Source of the DNA: Rhodamnia argentea
Taxonomy: Eukaryota > Streptophyta > Magnoliopsida > Myrtales > Myrtaceae
DNA length: 64,000 nucleotides
Reading direction: 5' to 3'
Assembly: GCF_020921035.1 (NCBI RefSeq)
Contig: NC_063157.1
Span: forward strand, 1,488,001 to 1,552,000
Numbering within the stretch: position 1 is the first letter of the stretch; every line of letters begins with the position of its first letter. Positions 12,101-24,058 of the stretch are shown in pieces. Position numbers and translations under genes: made by a program. The notes beneath the pieces are model-generated. The model saw nothing but the letters and a program-made list of their open reading frames with translations. It made no database searches and was not told the origin of the DNA.

Positions 12101-13993
12101 ATCAGTGTAGTGGACATCAACAGCAAATGTTCCCGATCTGCAGAATGTCAAAGCCTTGATGCTAGGCATTGCATTTCCTTTGGGGAAGACAATGGTTGTT
12201 TGCTGATTATCTGCAGCCCCATCCTGACTTTCTGGTACAGAACTTTTCCATGACAAGCCGACAGAAAATGGAAAGCTTTCGTGGACCTTATAAATGAGAA
12301 CATAAGAACAGAAGAACAAGTGATTAAAACAAGTTCTGCAATAGAAGAAGAAACAGCTAATCCTCACGAATATGCAATTTTCCAGATTATTTATCACTCC
12401 CAGATGCTTGCAAATGGCACTTCAACCATCCAAGTAGAAACTTCTAACAGCCAAACTAGAGCAACACAAGACTCTTGCTATACCAACTTAAGGTTATGAC
12501 AACTCTGCCGCCAGGACGATAGAGCAAAATCTAGAAATATAACAGAAAGAAAGGCTAATGCCACTGAATACTCGTATAGGTATGAAGCGAAAAAATAGGA
12601 TAAGCAGAGTCCTTCAATTCTACCGGATGGGTACAGTCAGAGGGAAATTGAGTGACCCATGCATTTGCAACTATAGACAATGCTATCCCATGTATGGAAT
12701 ACATAAATATAAGTGAAAGAAAAATATGGATGACACTTTCTTCATCTAATATAGCAAAATAAACTTGCATAAATATATAGCAGCCCAAAATTAGAAGGCA
12801 TGCAGAAGACAGACGATGCTTACCTGAAATTCTCGCACTTTGAATGTTGGGCTAAGGATTGCACACTCCAAAGCACAACCTCTGGCAACACACTCACTTG
12901 CATTCATTGTTCGCCTAGGCTCCTTCCCGAAAAATTCCGTCAAAATCCTAATGATAGCAGGAACGCGAGATCCAGAACCAACGACCTCAACCATATGTAC
13001 ATTCTCGACTGCCAGACCAGCTTCTGCAAGAGCCTTCTGCAAAGGTCCTTTCACTCGCTCCAAAATAGGAGCACTGATTTGTTCAAACTCATCCCTCTTG
13101 ATAAATCCCCTGACATCCTTTTCATCCATTAAGCACTCAATATTTAGAGGTGCCTCTGGATTTGCACTGAGCATTTTCTTGAGCTTTTCACAGGCAGCCC
13201 TAAGCCGAAGACAAGCTCTAGCATTCTGGAAGACATCGATCTTGTACTGCTCCTTAAATTTTGCAGCAAAATGGTGGAACAAAACCTCATCAAAATCTCT
13301 GCCACCCAGTGACCGATCATAAGAGTGAGCAAGGACTTTCAACTGTCCTTTCTTGAAGCCTGCAATGCAGACTTGCATGCTTGCATGACCGATATCAACA
13401 AACGCAACATTAAGCGGGTCACCTTCAGGCAAATCAGTCTTGTAGATACCATAAGCCAGGGCAGTTGCAGTGGTCTCATGGATTAACCGAAGAGGGTGTA
13501 AGCCTGCAATAGTAGCAGCATCTAGGACTGCTCTTCTCTGGAGGTCTGTAAAGTAAACAGGAATTCCAATGCAGCAATCCACTACTGCTGCATTTAAATT
13601 CTTCTCTGCAATACCCTTGAGATTCAAGAACAACATTCCCAGTACTTGGGTAGGTGTGAATGTCCTTGCTTCTCCGAGATACCTCGCATGTATCAAAGGA
13701 TACCCATCAGGCCCCTCAGTGACTTGGAAAGGCAATGACTGCAGATCCCTCTGCAATTGGGGATCTGAGAATTTCTGTCCAATCAATCGCTTTATCTGAG
13801 AAATAGAATTTTTGGGGTTCATCATAGTAGAAGCAGCTCCTGCAGTCCCAATAAACCGCTGCTTCTCACCAAAGCAAACAATTGCAGGAGTCTCACGTTT
13901 GGACTCGTCATTGAGCACAACATCGATCCCCCTTTGCCTTGCAACAGCGACAAGGCAACTCTCGTTCCCAAAGTCAAAACCAACCACACTCAT
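9125..13993 (-). CDS. HSP70-15: Heat shock 70 kDa protein 15-like (HSP110 subclass)
   Basis: Nine coding exons on the minus strand (13993-12824, 12286-12059, 11962-11867, 11783-11568, 11008-10814, 10723-10577, 10506-10357, 10268-10138, 9341-9125) sum to 2550 nt and 849 residues, close to the roughly 830 of Arabidopsis HSP70-15. The nucleotide-binding domain (about 1-385) starts with GFDFGNESC and holds the DIGHASMQV phosphate loop and VEVVGSGSRVP adenosine motif. A shortened beta domain follows, then an acidic insertion (DADETSNDAA), the helical lid, and a low-complexity Ala/Asn/Asp tail. HSP110 proteins act as cytosolic nucleotide-exchange factors for Hsp70. The C-terminal EEVD of canonical cytosolic Hsp70 is absent, as expected. 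A leader intron probably runs from about 14735 to about 14010. Confidence 0.96.
9180..9260 (-). repeat. In-frame GCATTG-type hexamer repeat in the last Hsp70-15 exon
   Basis: Imperfect repeats of the hexamer GCATTG/GCATCG encode a run of Ala-Asn-Ala-Asp residues in the C-terminal tail. The repeat length is a multiple of three, so it preserves frame. It is likely variable between alleles. Confidence 0.75.
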
Positions 13994-14012
13994 CTTTAGC
14001 TTGGCAGACTAA

Positions 14013-14845
14013 TTCAGGCGATAAATAGGCCGAATGGGTGCAGTAAAAAGTGTTGATTGCCTGGTAAATGTTAACAGAAGCGAATTGATCTGTTAAACAA
14101 GTATAAAATTGAACAGCAGACCATCAAGACGGATAGTGCAGTATCCGATATGCAAAACTCAAGCACAAATTATCGGACAAAGTCAAACAACTTCACATAG
14201 ACAAGCCAAGAGTCGAGAAACAACCCACCTGGTCGAATTACACATTTAAAAAAAAATTCAAAACATCTAAAAGTCAACCACGCAGGACAAGTAACTGGCA
14301 TAAACTTCCCATGGCCTCAAGAATCTCAATCAGCACAAATCTGCAACACTTAGATAAACCCACCGAGCCGCCTTACCAAATCAGAGTCACAAAGTAAATC
14401 CAAATAACGCGGAGCTACCGAAACGCCAAACACAACCAGTTCTTTTCCCACAACCCACGCAAGGCCCCCACGAATCAGGAATGAATTCCCCCAAACATTC
14501 ACTGAATCCACAACCACAAGCACTCAATGCAGAAACAAGGCAACGTGTAGAAGGGAGCGGAGAGAATCCGAGCCCAAACTAAGCAACAACAAAGAGAATC
14601 ATGAGGAGAACGCGCGCGCAGAAGGATGAAAGATTACAGATCTGCCGAAAAGCAAGACGGGAGCGGAGAGCGCAAACCCCGAGCTCCGAGAAACGACGTC
14701 GCGTCGAGATAGAAGAGCGGCATTAGCAATCTCACCTTGACGACGGAGGAGGGGGGGAGCGATCGGAAGAGCGGAGAAGGGTCGCGACGGTGGTGAGGAG
14801 GGTCTGGAATTCTCCAAAGCAGGTGGTGGGCTTTTTATGTCGAGG
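14013..14845 (-). promoter_or_regulatory. Leader intron, 5' UTR and TATA box of HSP70-15
   Basis: A minus-strand donor (AAG|GTGAGA) lies near 14735, and an acceptor (GAATTAG) near 14010 sits just upstream of the start codon, so the leader is probably spliced. A TATA-like ATAAAAAG lies at about 14831-14840. An AAACGACGTCGCG motif is present at 14690-14703 in the leader. I did not find a perfect three-unit heat shock element. Confidence 0.5.
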
Positions 14846-15165
14846 GAACACGGAGACGTGACGACGGGGGAGGGGCTTGCGTGGAATTTCCCGTGCTGCT
14901 CGAACTAGCTAGCTCGCCTCTTCTAGTTTCTTATTCTGTAATTTTTCCTATTTATTTCATTTGCTAAATATCAACTCTATTTTTGGTGGAAATGCACAAG
15001 CAATCCCTCTACTTTTATTCGAAATTCAAAACCATTCCTGCTCTTCTTCTTCTTCTTCTTCTTCATCTTTTTTTTTTCCATATTTTGAGATGTTCACTTA
15101 CGATAATAGATTTTGCAAACATAAACTTGACATCGACACCATAAAAAATTACCGGCACGGACTTC
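14846..15165. other. Intergenic DNA with (CTT)n tract
   Basis: Promoter-distal, AT-rich DNA with a TTC/CTT microsatellite at about 15037-15064. No coding signal is visible. Confidence 0.5.
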
Positions 15166-15169
15166 TCCT

Positions 15170-15825
15170 TTTTAAAAAAAAAAATTAATACCACAAAAAT
15201 CCCCCAAATTGGTATATATGTGACAAATTTATTCTAAATTATTTTTTTGATCACAAAAAATCTCAAATCGATGTACCTGCGACAAATTTATCCCGAGCCA
15301 TTTTTTTTATCATGTAAAATCTCAAACCGGTAAACCTATGACAAGTTTACACCAAACTATTTTTTTATCACCAAAAACCCCAAACCGATACATCTATGAT
15401 AAATTTACTCCAAACCGGTATATTTGTGACAAATTTACTCTCATCTAGTTTTCGTTAGATTTTAATATCAAATTACCGAGTTAGATAATACATGACAATT
15501 GACTGGTGTATCAATTTAGGATTTTTATTCTCTATTTGTTATAAGTGTATTAATTTAGAGTTTTTTCGTGATATTAATCCAATTTAACCGAAATAATGGA
15601 GGGCAAATTTGTCACAAGTGTCACAATTTAGATTTTTTTGTGATAAGAATAAATAATTTTGAATAAATTTATCATAGATATACCAGTTTGAAGTTTTTTA
15701 TGATAAAATATAATTTCGGATAATTTATCACATGTGTACCAATTTAAGATTTTTTATGGTAAAAAAATAATTTTGAATAAATTTATCACAGATATATCAA
15801 TTTAGAATTTTTCACGATATTAACA
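15170..15825. mobile_element. Foldback element A with tandem-repeat arms
   Basis: The left arm (about 15180-15440) consists of four to five diverged units of roughly 48 bp, each with the pattern ACCAAAAA-CC-CAAA-CGGTATA then TGACAAATTTA. The right arm (about 15600-15825) has the same units in reverse complement (TAAATTTATCACAGATATA, CAATTTAGAATTTTT). A non-repeated spacer of about 150 bp separates them. No protein is encoded. This is foldback-transposon architecture and could form a long hairpin. Confidence 0.7.
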
Positions 15826-16725
15826 TTTTTTCTCTCTCTTTGAACAAGAGAAAATGATTTATAAATCAAGCTCCAACCTTGCATGCCCTAAATGTGCCCA
15901 ACAGAATGCTGCTATTGTCATCACTTGCGACCACAGCGCGTAATTGTCGCACTCCTCCCCCAACCGCCATCACGGTGTCGGCGAGCGATGCGCCTATTTT
16001 ATCTATTTTGTTGCGCTCGTGTTGTTGGCGTTGCGATCACAATCGTGATTTGTTGCCTATAGTCATTTTTGATGGACCCAACTGCCTCACAGGAGATCAA
16101 ATCCCAGTCTACTAGTACTCTTTCTCTATTAAGATGGTCTCATGTGACCAACCACTATAGACCCAGCAATCACCACTACAGTCGCCGCCGCAGACAGGTC
16201 ACCCACCGACGAGTGCGCATGATCATCACGTCCGAGATGGTCTCTCCCTTGGATAATCTCATGGCTAACATGCATGATCACACTACCTTTTCTTGATGAT
16301 GGTGAGCTCAAAAGTGCAAGTTGAAATCAAAAGAGAGCTCGCACGGAGCTTTCTTTCTTCAATCAAACGGGGCCAAAGTTAAACATCTTCCTCGTATATG
16401 CTGTTCAAATCAAAAGTATATGACTCGTGCAAGTGTATTTACTTTCTGATTTGTGTCTTAGTTTTCTTGGACTTTGGCTGATGAAGGTGACCCCTAGATT
16501 CTCCAAAAAATTGTTGCTCCATGTTCAAGGGGAATGCCTATGACGGCATTTCTTCCGGAACGATCTGCCAACGTAGGTGCGGATCAGGAAGCTAAGGACG
16601 ACACAGCCGGAAATTTGGAGCGAATCAGAGAAAAAGAAGATGAACCCGACATTGTGAATTTGGATGACTGAAGCTCTCTGGACCTTTTCTCTATGGCAAA
16701 ACTGGTAAGATCAGAAGTTGAATAG
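15826..16725. other. Intergenic DNA downstream of the methyltransferase gene
   Basis: No convincing gene. The right end, from about 16560, is the 3' flank of the methyltransferase gene and is the part duplicated at 7985-8280. Confidence 0.5.
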
Positions 16726-19556
16726 CTACTGGTTTCTTATAGAAATGGCATCGCTGGCTCGATGGAAGGTTCGGGCTTGATGGTTTCCTCCTCTGTTGTA
16801 CCTGATCTTCCATATCTCGACGTCACTTCCTCGGTCATAGTGCGAAACGTACTGTGGAACTTTAGTGAGATCAACGCATTTGCCAACAAAACTGGGCAAT
16901 GACTTGCGTTCATTGACCTCGCAGCCTGCAACATCTAGCAAAACAGGAAACAGTCCATTTCTCACCAAAAAGAACGTCGAACAACGCAAAAGTCAGAGCA
17001 AAGAAACAATGCTGAGACAGTTTCCAGTTACTTTCGACATATCAGTCAGCCCATCCACATGTATGAGATGCTTACCACCTTCAATTCTGACATAACTTAA
17101 GAAGTGGGAGTAACCATTCGCAACCACATCTAGATCATCGAGGCTGAAGTTATAACGCTTTTCCAAAGCCAAGTATAGTACCTGAAAAGGAGGAAGTAGC
17201 GTCTTAAATTTCCTAACCATTTTGCAAGCAAAAAATTTAATAACCATTTGATTTGACTTAAGACCAAGAGAAGTTCCACATCAAACCCTGCCTACCAACA
17301 ACTTGAGGAGAAAAGAGATTACCACTTCCCCTCCAGATCAATGTCGTCATTAAGTTAAGTCACATAAATGTAAATACCTTTTCTGATCCTCGTGACATTA
17401 GTCTTTGTAAGGTACAGAACAATGCATCGGTTAGATCATCACTGTAGATGACATCAGCAGCTAAAATCAAAGAAGAGCTTTCAGCTTCTTCCACTTCAGA
17501 GGATGTCCAAGAGTACCTAAAAGGTTACCGCATTACTCAACCAGTGAGTTAAGTCTACAATTGTTGCACAGCATCAATTAAAAGTACAAACAAGTCCGTG
17601 CATGTCTGTATATGCTGGTGTCAATTACTGAAAGCTTTTAGTTATCAACTAAAGATCATGCTTACCTCGCTTGTGATTCAGAAACTTCTGTGCATACATT
17701 AGGAGGCCAATAATTCACCCAATTTAGCTCACGTACATGAACTGTAGCCTTGTAGTTTAGAACTCCATCGTTGAGCTCGGCATTCTTCGCACAATTGTTA
17801 AGGATTTCATCTCCATGATCTGGTAACACTCAAAGAAATGATTCTTAGAGTAAAAAGAGAGAATGACTTGCCAATACACCAGATCGCCTTATGATATTGA
17901 CGTATGACATGGGGAGTCAAAAGGGACTATATTAATATCTCAAGACCGCCCTCAAAGGAATCAGCCAAGGAGCTGCACGCTTAACCTATATATATTTCAA
18001 AGAGAAAAGCTGCCAGCAACCCATGGTTGTATGTGCCGAATGAAAATAAATATGGTTAGATTCGAGTCCAATATTCCAACCTGTGAGAAATACTGTCTTA
18101 GCTACACGAGAGAGCAGTATGCCAACCAACCCTGGCACAAAGTTGAGAAAAAGACTGTCATAAAAGTAATGCCAAGAAACTTTAGCACATGAAATGACGT
18201 CCATGAAGAATTAAAGCAGTACTAGATGTGAACACCCATGGAAAACGGATAGATTCTCTGGAAGACAAGTTTCAACAGTAATCCTTACACCTCTAGACTG
18301 CTCACCTGGGAATTTAACTGGAAGCACTTTTAAAGGACTAAGCCAAAGTTTCGAAAAGACAGAAATGCTACATTGAATTGATTATCTATCCCTTTTTGTT
18401 CAAATAGTGGATGTGTGGATGTATGTATATGCAATGACAGTGATAGGTAAAGGTAATCCTGACCATTCGATATGTGGCAATTCGTATTACACCTAAGAAA
18501 TTAAGCTCACAAGAAGAAGACACCCATGACAGTCAATCTCCTCATATGCTCTAAAATATTAGGACACTTCCTCATGGTACTTCACCACTTGAGGAAACTA
18601 AGCAATCTGTGAAGTAAGTTCAGTTTTTTTTGGAACGGTATCACTTGACATATTCAAGCAAGCAGCAGATAACCAACATACCTGTTCCGGCACCAAGCTC
18701 CAACACAACGACTCTATCAAACTCAGAAGAAGTGGACATGGCATGCAACACAAAATCAGATAATGCTAGCTCAGCTTTCCACACCTGAACAAAAGGACCA
18801 AAGTCTTCTATTGTTAAGCAGTTCACAGGATACTGAAAGAGAAGATTTATGAAAACAACTAATACCTGCAACCCGACATTCGGTATAGAAGATGTGATAT
18901 TATGCTGTATGATCACACTAAAACAATGTGAAGATGGTTCTGCATGTTGGGAAATGTCTGGTTATCACCATTTCGTTGGAAAAGAGGATTCAAATGCACA
19001 CCATGCTGGTGATACTGATGTGATTATACAACCCTACACGAGTTGTTTTGACATCCTTCCCCCCCGGGGAGAAGCTTTGCATCATGCGTAAGAAATCAGC
19101 AAGCCCAGGCCAGAATTGGTTTAATAGCCCAGAGGAATTCTCATGACTGACTAGTTAGGATTGCTTGCGAATTCCAAGCAAGCTACAATGCATGAATAGT
19201 TTAGAAATTGGTGTAGAAGGAGACAACAAAAAAAAAAACACTCACTGTCTCGCCTTGCTACAACGAGATCACCGTCCTGGTCGACTACGGCTCCTCGGTG
19301 TTCTGCAAATTCATCCACTCTGCTCAAAACTCACAACACGATTTTCTGCGAATCAGCTTGTTGGGAACGAAAGGAGGGTGTGGGATTCAGGAACATTACC
19401 AGGCGGAACGGAGATGGTGAAACTCGAGAGGTGGGGCCCAGAGGAGCGAGGAGGGCAACCGATGTGCACTTCACTCATCACTTCCTCCTCCACCTCCTCT
19501 TCTTCCTCCTCTCCTTCGACAGCGGCCGAAGCTGAAGAATCGGTCGCATGCTCCAT
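16726..19556 (-). CDS. METTL22-like SAM-dependent protein methyltransferase
   Basis: Nine exons on the minus strand (19556-19400, 19302-19246, 18939-18866, 18784-18682, 18131-18081, 17819-17666, 17516-17378, 17181-17076, 16925-16726) sum to 1041 nt and 346 residues. An acidic Glu-rich N-terminus is followed by a seven-beta-strand methyltransferase fold: the SAM-binding motif [11 protein letters not shown] (about residue 120), the post-I acidic residue in VFLTDHGDE, and the [15 protein letters not shown] motif typical of the METTL21/22 lysine methyltransferase group. The C-terminus ends shortly after a conserved DVEIWKIRY segment. METTL22 methylates lysines of non-histone proteins in animals; the plant substrate is not known to me. 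An in-frame ATG at 19592 could add 12 residues. Confidence 0.9.
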
Positions 19557-19599
19557 GAGCTGCTTACCAAACCAACAGCGACAAAGAATCAAACGTATG

Positions 19600-21790
19600 A
19601 TTCGCGAGACGAAGACGACGAAAGTTGTCGGATCCGAACCGCCAGCTTCGTTGTCTCTTCCACTATTTGTAAGGAGTCAGACCACCAACGAGCTCGGGCC
19701 GGGCGGGCTCTACCACATTACCAGGCCTTCGTCGGGCCGGGCCGCTTCAGCATTCAAATTCCCATGTTCGCACAATTCGGGTTTCGTGTCTATTTTAAGC
19801 TAACGGGAAACAGCCAAGATTTATTTCTACGTTTTGGAAATGGAAATATATACTTCGTTGCTTTATACATATTTTTTCCCCATCATGCAAAGTACAAGCA
19901 ACAGAACTCTCATCTTGTCAAGATCAACACATTTACGGCCACCTAAAACAGCCAGAAATCCTTTTACCCCTTGAAGATCACCATGCGCGCCGAGCCTCCG
20001 TCATCAACAATTTGTGGAACAATCCATCAGCACTGAAAGTCGGGCAAAGAAAGCATTTGAAAAGCATGGTAATGCGACTTAATACTTTCTTTCATCGAGT
20101 TGTAAAACACATCATCGGCACGACAGCGTTTCGTGAAAAAATTCGCAGTTGCAGGGTAAACTAGATGATCGACCTTCCTGCCGTGACAATGGCAGTCCCA
20201 AACCAGGAAGAGCTGGCAAGTGGCCTCCTCCCTAAGATCTAGATGAAAATATCACGAGAAAAGAGAAAGCGATCGGTAAAATTATTCATGCAGTAATATC
20301 AGTACAGGTATCAACAGCGAAAAACCCATATTTGGGAGACAACATACCGCCACTCGACAGGCAAAGCTTTCAGGCCTGTATGATGATTCTCTCCTCAGGC
20401 TGCCAAGAATATTAAAGCATTTGAGTTTGTGACAGCAAGCATTATTGCTGGTGGGTCCACAGGAGATGGCAGCTCGCTCTTGAGGCAGATACCCGTTGAT
20501 TCAATCTTGGTATTTGAAGCTGCCTCAAGAGGTAGTAACGGGAGTTTGGAAGCCGCCTCAGAGGTAGTGAGAGCAATAGGTCTCCACAGCTGATCATGGG
20601 AATAAATTTATCCAACTACAATCCATAGAGAAGTATCGTGTCACAAGATGGAAGTATATTTGGAGAACTCTCATACTATACACAGAGGAGATTGACATTG
20701 CAATAGATCCCCAAGATGGGGCATTGTGCAAATAATCAAGGGGGGGAAATGAAAAACACACGATGAAGCAATGTATTGCTGAAGTTACTTAACAGTATCC
20801 ATATGCACAGAAAAACTTGTGCAAGAACATTAAATGCACAACTGAAAGATGGACAAACAAAAACGGAGTTACCTAGCATTTGAAGGAAACTGTGGAATTG
20901 CTTTTTCATTGTTGTTGGGGAAAAAAGGAATTGACATACATCAACAACTACAGGTCACTCAAAGGGGATGACATTTTCTGTCACTGTGAAAGAAATCAGG
21001 ACTACGATTCTTGTACCAAATCTAAGGCGGGGACAATTGATAATGTGTAGGTACTGCAGGAAGAAGTGATGTGAAAAAATTCCTCCCTTGATCTTTGGAG
21101 GCATCTGTCTCAGGGAAGGCAGATTGAAAGTTAAAAATGCCAAACTATGCCATAGGAAGCTCTCACTCAGACTGCGCGAACAATACTAGACCAAGTACTC
21201 ATATTTGTGGCTCTACCCAGGTACTATCAAGACCACGATCTCTGAGAATTGAACAAGTTGAAATGTAGTTATCTATAAAATGTTTTTAACTTGCCTAACT
21301 ATGAGCCAACCAACGCATAAGATCAATATAAGCAACTACCACGTCTTACTAAGCGAAACAATGGAATAATCTATCTAGTTGCTCTGCATCATGTTCCTGT
21401 TGAATTAATCAGCCATATAACTATGAAGACAAATGGCTCACCTTTTATGATCTGCAAATCATACTTGCTGAATTGCCAAGACATCAAGGATTCAAGTGCC
21501 AGCTTTAAATAGCCCCTCTTGAAGGACTTCTCTCCAAAACTTTAGAGTTTCACAAAAAAGGCAAAGACAAAAACATTCAATCATCACAACTGAAAACAAA
21601 TTAAGGAGGAAACCTATATATGCATCTCCTATCATTTAAATCTCTTATGAATTACATCCAAGTTCCCATTCGTCGCACAACATTGACTGACAAGGATTTT
21701 ACCTGCTTAGGTTGGAATCAACCCTGCAACTCAATCAAAACCAAATTGGAATTTGCCGAATGACATGGAAACAGCAAGTACTCAACATTA
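19600..21790. other. Intergenic DNA between methyltransferase and PPR genes
   Basis: The left end is the methyltransferase promoter. The right end is the PPR 3' flank. A minus-strand open stretch at about 20420-20600 contains a tandem duplication and might be a 3' UTR exon or pseudogene. No protein family is recognised. Confidence 0.45.
20505..20582. repeat. Short imperfect tandem duplication
   Basis: Two adjacent copies of a roughly 35-bp unit, each containing GAAGC(T/C)GCCTCA and AGAGGTAGT, lie head to tail. Confidence 0.6.
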
Positions 21791-24058
21791 TTAGTTCCCA
21801 CTCTTTTCCACATCCAAAAGAGATTTCTCTATCACCTCGTCACAAAGATTAAGCATATTTCCTATTTTTCCTTCATCATACATCATGTCCACAAAGGCAT
21901 TGTAGATCTCTCTGTCTATAACCAGCCCCTGTGCTCTCATCTCTTCAAATAGTTGCCTGGCCTCAGAAAATTTCTTCTTTTTTAAAAGTCCCTTAATAAG
22001 TGCATTGTATGAAGGAGCACTTGGTATAAATCCCTTCCCAATCATTTCACGATGCAAAAACCATGCTTCTTTCATATTCCTCACTTTAGAATGGCCCCGT
22101 ACCAATATGTTATAAGTGTTACCATCAGGCATGACTCCTCTCGCACACATGTCCCGATAGATCTCGGTGGTGGCACGTATGTTATTTCTAATGCAATACT
22201 GTTTCATCAGAGAATTGTAAACGGCAGCATTTGGATTAAGACCCTTTTCCAGCATCCATTTTAGTAGTTGTTCGCCATCCACAAGCATACCTGAATTACA
22301 GAATCCATTCATCAGCACACTGAATGTAACAACAGTTGGTTGAAGACCCTTAGCTAACATTTGCCGAAGGAGTTCATGAGCTTTCGCCATCTCCCCGAGT
22401 TTACAATAGGTATCCATTAAAGTTGTGTAGGTAATGGTATCTGGATGAATCCCAGCACACTCCATATCTTCCATGAGTCTCACAGCTAGATCAATATTTC
22501 CTGCTTTACAGTGACCATTAAGAATGGCATTGTAAGTGCAAAGATTCAGTTGAAGGCCTTTCCTCTGCATCTCATGAAGAAGCTCATTTGCTGAATCCAT
22601 GTCTCCACGTTTACAAAGGCCGTCAGCCAGGGCAGTATACGTAACTATGTTTGGGGTAAGCCCTATCTTTACCATCTGGTTGTGAAGAGAAAATGCCTTT
22701 GCAACCTCACCAGCCTTGCCATAACCATCAATAAGTGCGGTGTAGGTAACTTCATCTGGTTTAAAGCCACCCTCAATCATCTCATCAAATAGTTTATCTG
22801 CTTCCATCAATTTTCCACTTTGGCAAAACCCACAAATAAGAGCAGTATATGTCACAAAATCAGGGGCAACTCCCCGACTTTGCATTTCACCAAACAGACT
22901 AAAAGCAGCAACAAAATTTCCTAACTTGCAGAATCCGTCTATAAGAGTTGTATAAACAACACTATCAGGATACATTCCATTGTTTATCATATCCTGACAG
23001 ACCAGTTCAGCTTCTGCTATTTTTGCGGACTTACATAGAAGAACAATTATACTGCTGTAGGTAAAATGGTTCGGCTTCAAGCCTCTTATTTGCATTTCCT
23101 CTATGAGCTTCAACACAATCTGAAGTTCGCCAACATGGCAATAACCATTAATTATAGAGCTGTAGCTTACAACATCCGGCGACCGGCCTCTCAACTCCAT
23201 TTGCCAGAGTAGACTGTGAGCTTCTTTTATTTTTTGAAATCGACAAAGTGAATGTATTAAGATATTAAATGATTCGGTATTCCAACTAATACCAAGATCA
23301 CCAAGCTCGTTGAATGCCTTCATCAAAATTTGAGGGCTGTCCACGTTATGAGAAAGCCGAGTGAGGTATAAATTACAAGAATCAACAGAGATGACTACCC
23401 CGAAATTCAACAACTTGTGGAAGAATTTTCTTGCTTCGGCAAAAAAACCGGCTTCAACAAGAACTTGGAAGGATATGTCGAACACACGGGGATTAGATCC
23501 CCAGTCTTTGTATGTATATATTAACTGCTCACCAAAACGAATAAACCATATACTGGTCTCTGGATTGGGCTTTAAAAAAACATCGCCAATAAGATCATGA
23601 GCTGTTTTTAGATCCCCAGAAGCCATAGCTACTTGAACAACTATGCAACGAGCTTGTAGTGTTGGTTCTCTTCGAAGGCATGCCCAATCAAAGAAGTCCA
23701 AAACCAGCTTGTAGTCATTCTTAATGTTCATGAGAACCCAAATCAGATGGTCAGGCCTAAACTTGGACTCATAAGGCTTAAGTATAAGGTGAAGGGGCTC
23801 AGTGCGGCGTAATTTTATTGTGGTGGAAATATGATAAACAAGCTCGGAGTCTTTGATGGTAGGCTTTTTTGACGAATAATCAGGAAAAGGTCTGGCAGCA
23901 GTTGATCCTGAGGAGAAATGTCTTAAGCTCAAACATCTACAAGGGAAGAACAACAATAAGATACTTGAATATTCCCGGTGAAGCTGATGGCAACAGGTGT
24001 TAAACAAATGGCCTGAGACATTAGTGACAACCCTCTTCATGCCTCCAATAAATATCAA
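21791..24058 (-). CDS. P-class pentatricopeptide repeat protein, At1g05670-like
   Basis: A single uninterrupted exon encodes 755 residues from the first ATG; an internal start at 24040 (MKRVV) would give 749. Residues about 1-60 are basic, serine-rich and acid-poor, consistent with a mitochondrial presequence. From about residue 230, 35-residue PPR motifs run almost without gaps, for example VVYTTLIDGFCKLGN, VTYTALICGFCQSGK and VTYTTLMDTYCKLGE. No E, E+ or DYW editing domain follows, so it is P-class. Order and wording match Arabidopsis At1g05670 as I remember it, including VKQYC(I)RNN-like and ARNMKEAWFL-like stretches. P-class PPRs bind organellar RNA for processing, stability or translation; the target is unknown. 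Confidence 0.93.
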   Translation of the reverse strand: MIFIGGMKRVVTNVSGHLFNTCCHQLHREYSSILLLFFPCRCLSLRHFSSGSTAARPFPDYSSKKPTIKDSELVYHISTTIKLRRTEPLHLILKPYESKFRPDHLIWVLMNIKNDYKLVLDFFDWACLRREPTLQARCIVVQVAMASGDLKTAHDLIGDVFLKPNPETSIWFIRFGEQLIYTYKDWGSNPRVFDISFQVLVEAGFFAEARKFFHKLLNFGVVISVDSCNLYLTRLSHNVDSPQILMKAFNELGDLGISWNTESFNILIHSLCRFQKIKEAHSLLWQMELRGRSPDVVSYSSIINGYCHVGELQIVLKLIEEMQIRGLKPNHFTYSSIIVLLCKSAKIAEAELVCQDMINNGMYPDSVVYTTLIDGFCKLGNFVAAFSLFGEMQSRGVAPDFVTYTALICGFCQSGKLMEADKLFDEMIEGGFKPDEVTYTALIDGYGKAGEVAKAFSLHNQMVKIGLTPNIVTYTALADGLCKRGDMDSANELLHEMQRKGLQLNLCTYNAILNGHCKAGNIDLAVRLMEDMECAGIHPDTITYTTLMDTYCKLGEMAKAHELLRQMLAKGLQPTVVTFSVLMNGFCNSGMLVDGEQLLKWMLEKGLNPNAAVYNSLMKQYCIRNNIRATTEIYRDMCARGVMPDGNTYNILVRGHSKVRNMKEAWFLHREMIGKGFIPSAPSYNALIKGLLKKKKFSEARQLFEEMRAQGLVIDREIYNAFVDMMYDEGKIGNMLNLCDEVIEKSLLDVEKSGN

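Noticed and set aside
14831-14930. Possible heat shock element in the HSP70-15 promoter
   Set aside because: Only partial GAA/TTC alternation is seen, not three properly spaced units.
15170-15825. Regularly spaced repeats that could suggest a CRISPR array
   Set aside because: Units are diverged, AT-rich and occur in both orientations, in plant nuclear DNA; no cas genes. Foldback element fits better.
19165-19946. Plus-strand frames opposite the methyltransferase first exons
   Set aside because: Antisense of an acidic Glu-rich exon, giving Ser-rich low complexity.
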